Positions 1 to 8,364 of a stretch of 9,865 nt of DNA are shown here, one piece after another. The notes beneath the pieces were generated by a model. The model saw only the letters and a program-made list of their open reading frames with translations. It was not told the DNA's origin and made no database searches. This DNA comes from Zymomonas sp. (lineage in GTDB: Bacteria; Pseudomonadota; Alphaproteobacteria; Sphingomonadales; Sphingomonadaceae). The first letter of the stretch is position 1. Each line of letters starts with the position of its first letter. A program made the translations under genes and the position numbers. Where the stretch lies: assembly GCA_027489105.1 (NCBI GenBank), contig JAIYAJ010000170.1:1-9865 (forward strand), written 5' to 3'.

Positions 1-634
1 CGATGCGGTCCATTTCGGCCTGGATCGCCGCCGGTTCGCCGGGCTGGCCGCGAAAGGTGGCGCCGACGACGATGGCACCGTCGGGCAGTTCGCTGTGGCG
101 ATAGGTGTAGCCGAGATCGGCCAGACCCAGGGTGCGCCGCTCGCCCGAGCGCAGGACGATGTCGGCCTCGACCAGCACGTCCTTGACCTCGCGGCCATAG
201 GCGCCGCCGTTCATGCGGACGAAGCCGCCCACCGTGCCGGGGATCGACCGCAGGAACTCGACGCCGGCGATCCCGGCGTCGCGCGCCGCCGAGGAGACGA
301 GGATACCGCTTGCCCCGCCGCCGCAGCGGAGGGTTTCGCCATCGAGCCGTTCGACCTTGGCGAAGGGCTTGCCCAGGCGCACCACGACTCCCGGAACGCC
401 GCCGTCGCGGACGATCATGTTGGATCCTAGGCCGAGACCCATCACCGGCACCGCCGGATCGAGGCCGTCCAGGAAAGTGGCGAGATCATCAATGTCGGCA
501 GGCTCGAACAGCCATTCGGCCGCACCGCCGCTCTTGAACCAGAGGAGCGGCGCCAGCGGCGCGCCGGCCGTCAGCCTACCGCGCACCGGCGGCAGGGACG
601 AGGACGCAGCGCTGGCTACCGCTCCATCGGTCAC
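1..634 (-). CDS. murB: UDP-N-acetylenolpyruvoylglucosamine reductase MurB (partial, C-terminus off the window)
   Basis: This is the cytoplasmic FAD enzyme that uses NADPH to reduce UDP-GlcNAc-enolpyruvate to UDP-MurNAc, the second committed step of peptidoglycan precursor synthesis. The first 211 codons are present, out of roughly 300 expected. Reading the minus strand shows the FAD-binding fold: GGAAEWLFEP at residues 36-45, GLGLGSN at 66-72, IPGTVGGFVRMNGGAYG at 131-147, and YTYRHSE at 176-182. The YR pair there matches the Tyr-Arg pair of the E. coli active site. The serine-containing substrate loop and the C-terminal glutamate of the family lie outside the window. The start is taken as GTG at 634, forming a GTGA overlap with the stop of the 66-residue ORF. 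No good Shine-Dalgarno sequence precedes it, so translation probably depends on coupling. An in-frame GTG at 652 is a less likely alternative. The identity is secure; the start is moderately sure. Confidence 0.95.
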   Translation of the reverse strand, partial: MTDGAVASAASSSLPPVRGRLTAGAPLAPLLWFKSGGAAEWLFEPADIDDLATFLDGLDPAVPVMGLGLGSNMIVRDGGVPGVVVRLGKPFAKVERLDGETLRCGGGASGILVSSAARDAGIAGVEFLRSIPGTVGGFVRMNGGAYGREVKDVLVEADIVLRSGERRTLGLADLGYTYRHSELPDGAIVVGATFRGQPGEPAAIQAEMDRI

Positions 635-831
635 GTCTTGTCCACGCCCCACATCGCCATCCAGCGTTCCCACGCCTGGACCTGCATGTCGGCCAGGTCC
701 TTGGCCGCCTTGGCTGCGTTGTCGAAATGCTCCCCGCTGCCCATCGCCTTGAACGCCGCGTCGACGGCGGTCTTCTGCATGTGCAGCGCCTGGTCCTGGA
801 TCATTTTCCACGGCCCGAAGAAATCGGTCAT
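631..831 (-). CDS. Unnamed 66-residue protein between murC and murB
   Basis: I do not recognise this protein. It starts at ATG 831 in an ATGA overlap with the murC stop, and its own TGA overlaps the murB GTG by four bases. A strong Shine-Dalgarno (GGGAGAAGG, 844-836) ends four bases before the ATG. The reading frame stays open upstream to 876 inside murC, but only the 831 start has this site. The product is short and rich in Ala, Met (7) and Trp (4), with no signal peptide and no membrane-length hydrophobic run. Residues 8-30 have W8, I11, A15, M18, A22, A25 and A29 in exact 3-4 spacing, as in a helix packing on another. A GSGE turn (31-34) follows. Residues 36-62 form a second likely helix ending in WERWMAMWG, with W54, W57 and W61 on one face. 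It loosely resembles phasin-type helical proteins in composition only. Its place suggests a small accessory partner in wall synthesis, but that is inference. Confidence 0.8.
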   Translation of the reverse strand: MTDFFGPWKMIQDQALHMQKTAVDAAFKAMGSGEHFDNAAKAAKDLADMQVQAWERWMAMWGVDKT

Positions 832-2249
832 GCTGCCTTCTCCCTGGCAATCGCCTCCGAAAGCCCCGCCGCCCATTTCGTGATATCACCTGCGCCCAGG
901 CAGATCACCATGTCGTCCGCTCCGATCGTCGCAGCCAGCACCTTGGCCAGCGCCTCCGGACCGGCCACCGTCTGCGCCGATCGGTGCCCGCGCTGCTTCA
1001 GCCCGGATACCAGTGCATCGGCGTCGACGCCCTCGATCGGTGCCTCGCCCGCCGCATAGACCGGCGCCACATAGACGGTGTCGGCATCGTTGAACGCGGT
1101 CTGGAACTCGACCATCAGGTCGCGCAGGCGGGTGAAGCGGTGCGGCTGTACGACTGCGATCACGCGCGACCGCGCGCCCTCGCGTGCGGCAGCGAGCACC
1201 GCGCGGATCTCGACCGGGTGGTGGCCATAATCGTCGATGATCGTCGCAACGCCATCGCCGACCCGCACCTCGCCGACCTTGGTGAAGCGCCGCTTGACCC
1301 CGCCGAACTTGGCGAAACCGTTGGCGATGACATCGTCGGGGATGTTCATTTCCAGCGCGACGCCGATTGCCGCCAAGGCGTTCTGGACATTGTGCCGGCC
1401 GGGCATCGGCAGGGTGACGCCCTCGATCCGCCGCGTGTCGCCGTCGCGGTTGCGGATCACGACGTCGAAGCGGTTGCCGCCGGGGATCGGCGTGACATTG
1501 TCGCCGCGCACGTCGGCCTGTGCCGAGAAGCCATAGGTCACGACCTTGCGGTCGCGGACGCGCGGGATGATCGCCTGCACCTCGGGATGGTCGATGCACA
1601 GCAGCGCGGCGCCGTAGAAGGGGACATTTTCGACGAACTCGACGAAGCAGTCCTTCACCTTGTCGAACGACCCATAATGGTCGAGATGCTCGGGATCGAT
1701 GTTGGTCACCACCGCGATGGTGCCGTCGAGCCGCAGGAAACTACCGTCGCTCTCGTCGGCTTCGACGACCATCCAGTCGGATGCGCCCAGGCGCGCGTTG
1801 GAGCCATAGCTGTTGATGATGCCGCCGTTGATGACGGTCGGGTCGACCCCGCCGGCGTCGAGCAGGGCCGCGACCATCGAGGTGGTGGTCGTCTTGCCAT
1901 GGGTGCCGGCGATCGCGACGGTCGACTTCAGCCGCATCAGTTCGGCGAGCATCTCGGCGCGACGGACGACGGGGATGCGCTTTTCCAGCGCCAGCTCCAC
2001 CTCCGGATTGCCGCGCTTGATCGCGGTCGAGGTCACGACCACGGCGGCGTTGCCGAGATTCTCGGCCTTGTGACCGATCATCACCGCGATGCCGCGCTTG
2101 CGCAGCCCCTCGACGACGTAGCTTTCGGAGACGTCCGAACCCTGCACCTTATAGCCGAGATTGTGCATCACCTCGGCGATACCGGACATGCCGATGCCGC
2201 CGATGCCGATGAAATGGATGGTGCCGATGTCGGTTGCGACACCCTTCAT
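828..2249 (-). CDS. murC: UDP-N-acetylmuramate--L-alanine ligase MurC
   Basis: This cytoplasmic ATP-dependent ligase adds L-alanine to UDP-MurNAc, the first residue of the stem peptide. The 473-residue product has the full Mur ligase layout. The N-terminal Rossmann domain carries GIGGIGMSG (15-23). The ATP-binding central domain carries the P-loop GTHGKTTTT (115-123), EADESD (163-168) and [12 protein letters not shown] (182-193). [11 protein letters not shown] (284-294) follows. The C-terminal domain has DDYGHHP (339-345), VQPHRFTR (367-374) and LGAGDI (451-456). The GTHGKT and YGHHP forms are typical of MurC rather than MurD, MurE or MurF. The ATG at 2249 overlaps the murG stop as ATGA, with GAAAGG nine bases upstream. 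The stop overlaps the start of the 66-residue ORF as ATGA. Length is close to the usual 460 to 490. Nothing appears missing. Confidence 0.98.
   Translation of the reverse strand: MKGVATDIGTIHFIGIGGIGMSGIAEVMHNLGYKVQGSDVSESYVVEGLRKRGIAVMIGHKAENLGNAAVVVTSTAIKRGNPEVELALEKRIPVVRRAEMLAELMRLKSTVAIAGTHGKTTTTSMVAALLDAGGVDPTVINGGIINSYGSNARLGASDWMVVEADESDGSFLRLDGTIAVVTNIDPEHLDHYGSFDKVKDCFVEFVENVPFYGAALLCIDHPEVQAIIPRVRDRKVVTYGFSAQADVRGDNVTPIPGGNRFDVVIRNRDGDTRRIEGVTLPMPGRHNVQNALAAIGVALEMNIPDDVIANGFAKFGGVKRRFTKVGEVRVGDGVATIIDDYGHHPVEIRAVLAAAREGARSRVIAVVQPHRFTRLRDLMVEFQTAFNDADTVYVAPVYAAGEAPIEGVDADALVSGLKQRGHRSAQTVAGPEALAKVLAATIGADDMVICLGAGDITKWAAGLSEAIAREKAA
836..844 (-). promoter_or_regulatory. Ribosome binding site of the 66-residue ORF
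   Basis: The minus strand reads GGGAGAAGG here, four bases before the ATG at 831. It lies inside the murC coding region and is among the best Shine-Dalgarno matches in the window. It is the main reason to accept the small ORF as translated and to place its start at 831 rather than at the upstream in-frame ATG at 876. Confidence 0.7.
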
Positions 2250-3406
2250 GCAAATGCGCCTTTCAACGGACGGAGTTCCAGTTTTTCCACGGGGATGGGC
2301 TCGACGATCGGTTCGGGGCCGATGCGTTCGACGAGGTCGGCCAGATCTTCGGCCGCGTTGGGACGACCCACGCCATGCGCGCGGCGCGCGGCGTTGATCA
2401 GGGCCTGCGGATCGAGCGCCAGCTTCTGCATCTGCTTCGCCAGTTCCTGCGGCGTGAAGTTCGCCTGCCGGATCGCGCGGGCGCCGCCGACCTGCGCCAG
2501 TTCACGCGCATTGGCGGTCTGGTGGTCGTCGGCTGCCGAGGGCAGCGGGATCAGGATGGCGGGCCGACCGGCGACACTGATGTCGGCGATGGTCGACGCG
2601 CCCGCGCGGGCGATGACGAGATGCGCCCAGCCGAGCCGCTCGGGCAGGTCGGTGAAATAAGTGGCAAGATCGGCCGGGATGCCGAGCACCTTATATTTGC
2701 TGCGGACCGACTCGATATCCTCGGGCCGGCATTGCTGGGTCACCTGCAGGCGGCGACGGAAGCCTTGCGGCAGCAGCGCGAGCCCGTCGGGTACGACGTC
2801 CGACAGGATCGATGCGCCCTGGCTGCCGCCGGTGACGAGCAGCCGGAAGATGCTGTCGGGCCCCAGTTCGGGAAAGGGCTGTTCGCGGATTTCGCGCACG
2901 CTGTCGCGCACCGGATTGCCGACGAGAACGGTCTTCCCGTCATAACGCGGCTTCAGCCGCTCGACGTCGGGATAGGCGGTGGCGATCGCATCGACCTTCC
3001 CCGCGACGAAGCGGTTGACCCGGCCGAGCACGGCATTCTGTTCATGGATCACCGTCGGGATCCGCCGCTTGAAGGCGGCGCGCAGCGCGGGCAGCGCCGG
3101 ATAGCCGCCGAAGCCGATCACCGCCGAAGGCGCGAAGGTCTCGTAGAGCTGTCCTGCCATCGCGGTGCCGGCGCGGATGTCGCGCACGGCCTTGATCATG
3201 GCGCGCAGTCCGCCGCCCAGCCGGCCGGCCGGGATGACATGCGTCTGGACGCCGTCGAACAGCCCCGGAATGCGCGCGCCGCGCTCGTCGGTGACGAGGG
3301 CGACGCGATGGCCGCGGCGCATCAACTCGGCCGCCAGCGCATGGGCCGGGACCATATGTCCGCCGGTACCGCCGGCCGCGAGGACGAAGTGGCGCGTGAC
3401 CCTCAT
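2246..3406 (-). CDS. murG: Lipid II synthase, undecaprenyldiphospho-muramoylpentapeptide beta-N-acetylglucosaminyltransferase MurG
   Basis: MurG is a GT-B glycosyltransferase at the inner face of the cytoplasmic membrane. It transfers GlcNAc from UDP-GlcNAc to lipid I, making lipid II. The 386-residue product shows the N-terminal glycine loop GGTGGH (12-17), GFGGYP (98-103), HEQNA (121-125) and GNPVR (163-167). The UDP-GlcNAc-binding C-terminal half has GGSQGA (193-198), RAGAST (267-272) and [10 protein letters not shown] (287-296). The frame is open far upstream inside ftsW, but the true start is ATG 3406: family homology begins there, it forms an ATGA overlap with the ftsW stop, and GGAG lies six bases ahead. 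The protein is about 30 residues longer than E. coli MurG (355). A proline- and glutamate-rich tail (about 363-386) accounts for much of the excess. The 3' end overlaps murC by four bases. Confidence 0.98.
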   Translation of the reverse strand: MRVTRHFVLAAGGTGGHMVPAHALAAELMRRGHRVALVTDERGARIPGLFDGVQTHVIPAGRLGGGLRAMIKAVRDIRAGTAMAGQLYETFAPSAVIGFGGYPALPALRAAFKRRIPTVIHEQNAVLGRVNRFVAGKVDAIATAYPDVERLKPRYDGKTVLVGNPVRDSVREIREQPFPELGPDSIFRLLVTGGSQGASILSDVVPDGLALLPQGFRRRLQVTQQCRPEDIESVRSKYKVLGIPADLATYFTDLPERLGWAHLVIARAGASTIADISVAGRPAILIPLPSAADDHQTANARELAQVGGARAIRQANFTPQELAKQMQKLALDPQALINAARRAHGVGRPNAAEDLADLVERIGPEPIVEPIPVEKLELRPLKGAFA

Positions 3407-4620
3407 CGACCGCTCCACCGCACCGTGTAGGTGGCTTCCTTGAGGTGCGGATTTTCGCGCGTGAAAGCGAGGAGCAGACCGAAGCCGATCGACAGTGCGA
3501 TCATCGACGAGCCGCCATAGCTGATGAAGGGCAGGGTCATGCCCTTGGACGGAGCGAGGCCGACATTGACCAGCATGTTGATCAACGCCTGGAAACCGAA
3601 CTGTGCGACGAGGCCCGCCGAGGCGAGCAGCAGGAAATCGTCTTCCTCGCGCATCAGGCGCAGGCAGACGCGCGCCACGATCGCGAAATAGAGGCAGGCG
3701 ATGGCGATGCAGGCGATCAGCCCGAACTCCTCGCCGATGACCGAGAAGATATAGTCGGTGTGCGGTTCGGGCAGGGTGAATTTTTGCGTGCCGGCGCCGG
3801 GGCCCGTGCCGAGCAGCCCGCCATTGGTCAGCGTCGCGTGGGCGCGGTCGACCTGATAGGTGTCGCCCTGCTTGAACAGGAATTTGTTGATGCGCTCGGT
3901 CGCGACCGAATAGAAGAAATAGGCGGTGACGACCGCGCCCATGCCGGCGCCGATCAACGACCCGATCAGTCGGATCGAGGCGCCGCCGACGATCAGCAGC
4001 ACCATCCACACCGCACCGAAGATCACCGTCTGGCCGAAGTCGGGCTGCTTCATCAGCAGCACGGCGATCAACCCCATGGGGATGACGGAGATCAGCGCGA
4101 AGGGCAGTTCGGGGTTGCGCGCGCGCAGTGACAGCAGCCAGGCCATGCCGACCGCGAACATCGGCTTGAGGAATTCGGACGGCTGGAACTTGGCCGGGCC
4201 GATCGCGATCCAGCGCGTCGCACCATTCGCGCTGCTGCCGATCACCGGGACCAGCGCCAGGCACAGCAGAAAGAACAGGCCGAGGATCAGCGCCATGCGC
4301 CGGGCTGCCTTCTGGGGCAGGGCGGAGACGACGAGCATCACTGGGACCGCCATCATCGTCCAGGCCAGCTGCATCCAGAAATAATAGCGAGAGGCGACGG
4401 TGACGCCGTTGCCCGAATAGCGGACCCCTGCGGCGGGCGATGCGGCCGCGACCGCGATCAGCCCGACGCCGATCAGGATCGTGACGAGCAGCAGCAGGAC
4501 GCGGTCGATTTCCCAGAACCAGCGCGCGACGGGCGTGCGCTTGCCCCGGCCGAAACGCGATCGGCGAATGGGAAGCGGCGCAGGGGCAGCGGAGGAGTCG
4601 AAGGACACTGCGACGTTCAT
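3403..4620 (-). CDS. ftsW: Septal peptidoglycan glycosyltransferase FtsW (SEDS family)
   Basis: FtsW is the membrane glycosyltransferase that polymerises lipid II at the division septum, working with the transpeptidase FtsI. The 405-residue product has a polar N-terminus with a basic stretch (RRSRFGRGKR, 19-28), then about ten hydrophobic segments from residue 40 on. SEDS landmarks are NGATRWIAIGP (132-142), FQPSEFLKP (145-153), KQPDFGQT (191-198), LTNGGLLGTGPG (264-275) and HTDYIFSVIGEE (287-298). PSKGMTLPFISYGGSS (357-372) completes the set. D289 in HTDY aligns by motif with E. coli FtsW D297, the proposed catalytic aspartate. Its place between murD and murG supports FtsW over RodA. The ATG at 4620 overlaps the murD stop as ATGA and follows GGAGGGG with an eight-base spacer. 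The TGA overlaps the murG start as ATGA. Confidence 0.97.
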   Translation of the reverse strand: MNVAVSFDSSAAPAPLPIRRSRFGRGKRTPVARWFWEIDRVLLLLVTILIGVGLIAVAAASPAAGVRYSGNGVTVASRYYFWMQLAWTMMAVPVMLVVSALPQKAARRMALILGLFFLLCLALVPVIGSSANGATRWIAIGPAKFQPSEFLKPMFAVGMAWLLSLRARNPELPFALISVIPMGLIAVLLMKQPDFGQTVIFGAVWMVLLIVGGASIRLIGSLIGAGMGAVVTAYFFYSVATERINKFLFKQGDTYQVDRAHATLTNGGLLGTGPGAGTQKFTLPEPHTDYIFSVIGEEFGLIACIAIACLYFAIVARVCLRLMREEDDFLLLASAGLVAQFGFQALINMLVNVGLAPSKGMTLPFISYGGSSMIALSIGFGLLLAFTRENPHLKEATYTVRWSGR

Positions 4621-5897
4621 AGCGAAAGCCCCTCCACCGCGCGACGGAAAGCATCCCCGCGCGCCTCATAATCGCTGAACTGATCGAACGAGGCGCAGGC
4701 CGGCGACAGCATCACCACCTCGCCTGGAACAGCTGCCGCTGCGGCATCCGCGACGGCGCGCTCCAGCGTCCCGCTTTCGGTCACGGGCTTGCCGGCCTCG
4801 CGCAGGATACGGGCGAACATCGGGCCGGCCTGACCGATGGTATAGGCGGCCACGACATGGTCGAAATAGGGGGCGCAGTCGTCTAGGTCGTCGGTCTTGG
4901 GGAGGCCGCCGAGGATCCAGTGGATCTTCGGATAGGCGCCGAGCGCGGGTGCGGTGGCGGTCGCGTTGGTCGCTTTGCTGTCGTTGACGAACAGCACGCC
5001 CTTCTTCTCGGCCACGCGCTGCATGCGGTGGGGCAGGCCGGGATAGGTGGCGAGGCCGCTCGCGATCACCTCTTCGTCGATCCCGAGCGCCCGGCAGGCG
5101 GCGATGGCGATGACGGCGTTCTGCGCGTTATGCGGTCCCTGCAGCGCAGGCCAGTCCTGCTGGCCGCTCACGTCGGTCGAGCGGACCGCGACGACACCCG
5201 GCCGGCGCGACGCGATGGCCGTGCTGGGCGCATCCTCGACCGCGATGATCGCCGTGCCCTCGGACGACTGCATCGCGAACAGCCGTTCCTTGGAGGCCGC
5301 ATAGCCGTCGAAACCGTCATAGCGGTCGAGATGGTCGGGGGTGATGTTGGTCAGGACCGCGACGTCGCAGTCGAGGCTCTGGGTGATGTCGATCTGGTAG
5401 CTCGACAGTTCGAGCACATAGACGCCACCCGCCGGAAGCGGATCGCGTCCCAGGATCGGCAAACCGATATTGCCGCCCATCAGCGTCGGCACGCCCGCCG
5501 TCTCGACGATATGCTTGATCAACGCCGTGGTGGTCGACTTGCCGTTGGTGCCGGTGATGCCGACGACCTTGTGGGGCGGCAGCGAGTGGCGGGCCTGGGC
5601 GAACAGTTCGATGTCGCTGATCACGGGCACCCCGAACCGCGCGGCATGGCCCGCGACCGGATGTTTATTGAGCGGGACGCCCGGAGATACGACGACACCC
5701 GCATAGCCGGTCAGGTCGATGTCGACCGGGTCGGCGAACGTCACCTCTCCCGTCACTTTAGCCCTGGCTTCGTCCTTGCCGTCCCATGCGGTGACCCGCG
5801 CACCCGAGGCGAGCAGCGCCTCGACAGTGGCGAGGCCCGACCGGGCGAGGCCCAGCACCGCATAGCGTTTTCCGGCGAAGGCGGGGCTCGTGATCAC
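4617..5897 (-). CDS. murD: UDP-N-acetylmuramoyl-L-alanine--D-glutamate ligase MurD
   Basis: This cytoplasmic ATP-dependent ligase adds D-glutamate to UDP-MurNAc-L-Ala. The 426-residue product has an N-terminal Rossmann motif GLARSG (16-21). The central domain carries P-loop GTNGKSTT (116-123), ELSSYQ (163-168) and [10 protein letters not shown] (184-193), followed by ASKERLF. K203 in that segment is the likely carbamylated lysine. [11 protein letters not shown] (254-264), NDSKATN (305-311) and [10 protein letters not shown] (398-407) complete it. GTNGKS, NDSKATN and SPACASFD are MurD hallmarks. The start is GTG at 5897, forming a GTGA overlap with the mraY stop. No clear Shine-Dalgarno sequence precedes it, so coupled translation from mraY is likely. 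The stop overlaps ftsW by four bases. Length is slightly below the 440 to 470 common in the family, but all motifs are present. Confidence 0.97.
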   Translation of the reverse strand: MITSPAFAGKRYAVLGLARSGLATVEALLASGARVTAWDGKDEARAKVTGEVTFADPVDIDLTGYAGVVVSPGVPLNKHPVAGHAARFGVPVISDIELFAQARHSLPPHKVVGITGTNGKSTTTALIKHIVETAGVPTLMGGNIGLPILGRDPLPAGGVYVLELSSYQIDITQSLDCDVAVLTNITPDHLDRYDGFDGYAASKERLFAMQSSEGTAIIAVEDAPSTAIASRRPGVVAVRSTDVSGQQDWPALQGPHNAQNAVIAIAACRALGIDEEVIASGLATYPGLPHRMQRVAEKKGVLFVNDSKATNATATAPALGAYPKIHWILGGLPKTDDLDDCAPYFDHVVAAYTIGQAGPMFARILREAGKPVTESGTLERAVADAAAAAVPGEVVMLSPACASFDQFSDYEARGDAFRRAVEGLSL

Positions 5898-6964
5898 CGC
5901 AGCTTCAGCGTCGCGAGGCCGGCGAGGGCGAGGATGAAGGAGATGATCCAGAAGCGGATCACCACCGTCGGTTCGCTCCAGCCGAGCTGTTCGAAATGAT
6001 GGTGGATCGGCGCCATCCGGAAGATCCGGCGGCCGGTGCGCTTGTAGAAGAAGACCTGCAGCACGACCGACACGGTTTCCATGACGAACAGGCCGCCGAC
6101 GATCGCCAGCACGATCTCATGATGGGTCACGACCGAGATCACGCCCAGCGCGCCGCCGAGGGCCAGGCTGCCGGTATCGCCCATGAAGACGGCGGCCGGA
6201 GGCGCGTTGAACCAGAGGAAGGCGAGCCCGCCGCCGATGATCGCCGCAGTCAAAATCGTCAGGTCGCCCGCGCCGAGGACGTGCGGAATGCCCAGATAAT
6301 GGGCGAACTTCGCATTGCCGACGAGATAGGCGATCACGAAGAACGCCAGGCTGGCGATCACCACCGGCATGATCGCCAGCCCGTCGAGCCCGTCGGTCAG
6401 GTTCACCGCATTGCCGAACGAGACGATCACGAAGGCGGCGAACAGGATGTATAAGGGACCGAGGTCGATCACCGGGCCGTTGTAGAAGGGCACGTAAAGC
6501 TCGGTGCCGTTGCCCGACACGATCAGCCAGCTGGCGAGGCCGGCGATGACGAACTCTGCGAGCAGGCGCGTCTTGCCCGAAATGCCGGCGGTGCTGCGCT
6601 TCTTGACCTTGTCATAATCGTCCATGAACCCGATCAGGCCGAAGCCCAGGGTCACGCCGATGCAGGCCCAGACATAGCGGTTGTTCAGGTCCATCCACAG
6701 CAGCAGCGACAAGGTGACCGCGATCAGGATCATCAGCCCGCCCATGGTGGGCGTACCGACCTTGGCGAGATGCGTCTGGGGGCCATCGGCGCGGATCGGC
6801 TGGCCCTTGCCCTGGCGGACACGCAGCCACCCGATGAAGCGCGGGCCGATGATCAGGCCGATGAACAGCGCGGTCAGCGCGGCCGCCCCCGCCCGGAAGG
6901 TGATGTACCGGATGAGGTTCAGGACGCCCGGAAACCCGAGATGTTCGGCAATCAGGTAGAGCAT
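5894..6964 (-). CDS. mraY: Phospho-N-acetylmuramoyl-pentapeptide-transferase MraY
   Basis: MraY is an integral membrane enzyme that transfers phospho-MurNAc-pentapeptide from UDP to undecaprenyl phosphate, making lipid I. The 356-residue product closely matches the usual length of about 360 and consists mostly of hydrophobic helices. Cytoplasmic-side motifs are in order: TPTMGG (71-76), FMDDYDKV (113-120) with D115 and D116, NLTDGLDG (188-195), [19 protein letters not shown] (253-271) with D263, and PIHHHFE (319-325). The acidic residues are the known Mg2+ and substrate ligands of the family. The ATG at 6964 lies inside the end of murF, giving a 13-base overlap, and GAAAGGA ends four bases ahead of it. 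The 3' end overlaps murD as GTGA. Nothing appears unusual in the protein. Confidence 0.98.
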   Translation of the reverse strand: MLYLIAEHLGFPGVLNLIRYITFRAGAAALTALFIGLIIGPRFIGWLRVRQGKGQPIRADGPQTHLAKVGTPTMGGLMILIAVTLSLLLWMDLNNRYVWACIGVTLGFGLIGFMDDYDKVKKRSTAGISGKTRLLAEFVIAGLASWLIVSGNGTELYVPFYNGPVIDLGPLYILFAAFVIVSFGNAVNLTDGLDGLAIMPVVIASLAFFVIAYLVGNAKFAHYLGIPHVLGAGDLTILTAAIIGGGLAFLWFNAPPAAVFMGDTGSLALGGALGVISVVTHHEIVLAIVGGLFVMETVSVVLQVFFYKRTGRRIFRMAPIHHHFEQLGWSEPTVVIRFWIISFILALAGLATLKLR

Positions 6965-8364
6965 GTCGTCCTTTCGCCGGCCAACGCTCCCGAGCGCAGA
7001 TGCTCGACGAGGCGCGAAAGGCCGATCGCGTTCGATCCCTTGATCAATATGGCGTCGCCCGGCGCAAGCCGGCTCCCGATCGAATCGAGTGCTGCGCGGG
7101 CGTCGGGCACATGCGCGAAATCGATGCGCCCCTCAAGGGCGTTTGCGAGCGCCGTCATCTCCTGTCCGACGAGCAGCGCGAAGCCCACGCCGGCGGCCTG
7201 TAGCGGCTCCGCCAGCGCGGCATGATAATCGGGCGATCCGGCCCCCAGTTCACGCATGTCGCCCAGCACGACCACCCGGCGCTCGGCCGCCTGCTGGCCG
7301 AGCATGCCGATGGTCGCGGCCATCGAACCGGGATTGGCGTTGTAGCTCTCGTCGATCACCAGCGCGGTGCCCTCGCCGATCGCGACGGTGCTGCGCTGGC
7401 CGCGTCCGGGTAGCCCCTCCATATCGGCAAAGGCGAGCCCCGCCGCAGCCAGATCGCCGCCCACCGCCCAGACGGCGGCCATCACCGCCATCGCATTGGA
7501 CACCCAATGCGCGCCGGGCGGGGCGATGGTGAAGGTCAGTTCGGCGTCCGGCAGGATCAGTGAGACGAGCGTGCCGCTATCCAGCGTGACCACGTCCTGC
7601 ACGCGGATATCGGCTTCACGGCTGTGGCCGAAGGTCAGGATGCGGCCGGCATGGGCCTCTGCTGCAGCACGCAGCCGGTCGCGGTGCGGGCTGTCATGGG
7701 GCAGGATGGCGGTGCCGCCCGGTTCGAGCCCCTGAAATATCTCGCCCTTGGCGTCGGCAATGTCCGCTTCGCTGGCGAAGAAGGCGCTGTGCGCCGGCGC
7801 GATGGCGGTGACGATCGCGACATGCGGCCTGACCAGACGGGTGAGATGGGCCAGTTCGCCGGCATGGTTCATGCCCATCTCGAACACACCGATGGCAGTC
7901 TCGGCGGGCATGCGCGCGAGGCTCAGCGGCACGCCGGTGTGGTTGTTGTAGCTCTTGACCGAACGATGGACGCGGCCACGCAAGGCACGATCCAGGCAGG
8001 CGAACAGCGCCTCCTTGGTGCCGGTCTTGCCGACCGATCCCGTGACGCCGATGACCTTGCCGGTCATGCGCGCCCGCGATGCCGCGCCGAGGGCTTCGAG
8101 CGCCGCCGTCGTGTCGGCCACCCGAACATGCGGGCCGGCACAGGCATCGGACACGATCGCGCCTGCCGCACCGGCGGCGAAGGCTTTGTCGAGAAAGGCG
8201 TGGCCGTCGGTCGTTTCGCCCCTCATGGCGATGAAGAGGTCGCCCGGGCCGATCTCCCGCGAGTCGAAGGCGACGCCGGACGCGTGGAAATCGCCATGCA
8301 CCTCGCCATCGACCGCAGCGGCGATGTCGAAGGCCGTCCAGAGCGGAGCGGAAGACGCACTCAT
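6952..8364 (-). CDS. murF: UDP-N-acetylmuramoyl-tripeptide--D-alanyl-D-alanine ligase MurF
   Basis: MurF is the cytoplasmic ATP-dependent ligase that adds D-Ala-D-Ala to UDP-MurNAc-tripeptide, completing the pentapeptide. The 470-residue product shows [14 protein letters not shown] (34-47), P-loop [10 protein letters not shown] (109-118), [14 protein letters not shown] (138-151) and EMGMNHAGE (162-170). It also has APAHSAFF (189-196), likely carbamylated K206 in [18 protein letters not shown] (338-348), LGDMRELG (367-374) and KGSNAIGL (442-449). The P-loop has Gly where many MurF proteins have Thr (GKTGTK), a form I associate with alphaproteobacteria. The start chosen is ATG 8364, which forms TGATG with the murE stop and has GGGAG eleven bases ahead. 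A GTG at 8376 would add four residues, but that GGGAG overlaps it, so it is disfavoured. The last 13 bases overlap mraY. Confidence 0.96.
   Translation of the reverse strand: MSASSAPLWTAFDIAAAVDGEVHGDFHASGVAFDSREIGPGDLFIAMRGETTDGHAFLDKAFAAGAAGAIVSDACAGPHVRVADTTAALEALGAASRARMTGKVIGVTGSVGKTGTKEALFACLDRALRGRVHRSVKSYNNHTGVPLSLARMPAETAIGVFEMGMNHAGELAHLTRLVRPHVAIVTAIAPAHSAFFASEADIADAKGEIFQGLEPGGTAILPHDSPHRDRLRAAAEAHAGRILTFGHSREADIRVQDVVTLDSGTLVSLILPDAELTFTIAPPGAHWVSNAMAVMAAVWAVGGDLAAAGLAFADMEGLPGRGQRSTVAIGEGTALVIDESYNANPGSMAATIGMLGQQAAERRVVVLGDMRELGAGSPDYHAALAEPLQAAGVGFALLVGQEMTALANALEGRIDFAHVPDARAALDSIGSRLAPGDAILIKGSNAIGLSRLVEHLRSGALAGERTTCST

Noticed and set aside
831..876. An upstream in-frame ATG at 876 that would extend the 66-residue protein to 81 residues
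   Set aside because: The extension is Gly-rich ([15 protein letters not shown]) and lies in the murC C-terminal coding region. The strong Shine-Dalgarno sequence fits only the ATG at 831, which also forms the usual ATGA overlap.
984..2660. A 558-codon open frame on the plus strand, antisense to murC and the 3' part of murG
   Set aside because: It mirrors the codon structure of highly GC-biased murC and murG. Its product is a low-complexity Asp/Arg/Ala/His mix with no recognisable domain, and it crosses the murG/murC boundary without regard to it. Such antisense frames are expected in GC-rich DNA.
2234..3430. A 398-codon plus-strand open frame antisense to murG
   Set aside because: It shows the same Arg/Asp/Gly/Ala-rich antisense shadow character, with no domain. 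MurG on the other strand has all its family motifs.
3445..4131. A plus-strand frame antisense to ftsW giving an Asp/Gln/His-rich product
   Set aside because: Its composition is what the reverse complement of a membrane-protein gene gives in this frame. No domain is visible, and ftsW on the other strand is complete.
3407..4669. The murG frame stays open for 421 codons upstream, through ftsW into murD, which could suggest a MurG fusion or an overprinted gene
   Set aside because: The upstream part is arginine-rich out-of-frame translation of ftsW. MurG homology begins exactly at ATG 3406, which has its own ribosome site and an ATGA overlap with ftsW.
4920..5999. A 359-codon plus-strand frame antisense to murD and the end of mraY
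   Set aside because: It has an Arg/Gly/Asp-rich shadow composition and crosses a gene boundary. murD has intact motifs on the other strand.
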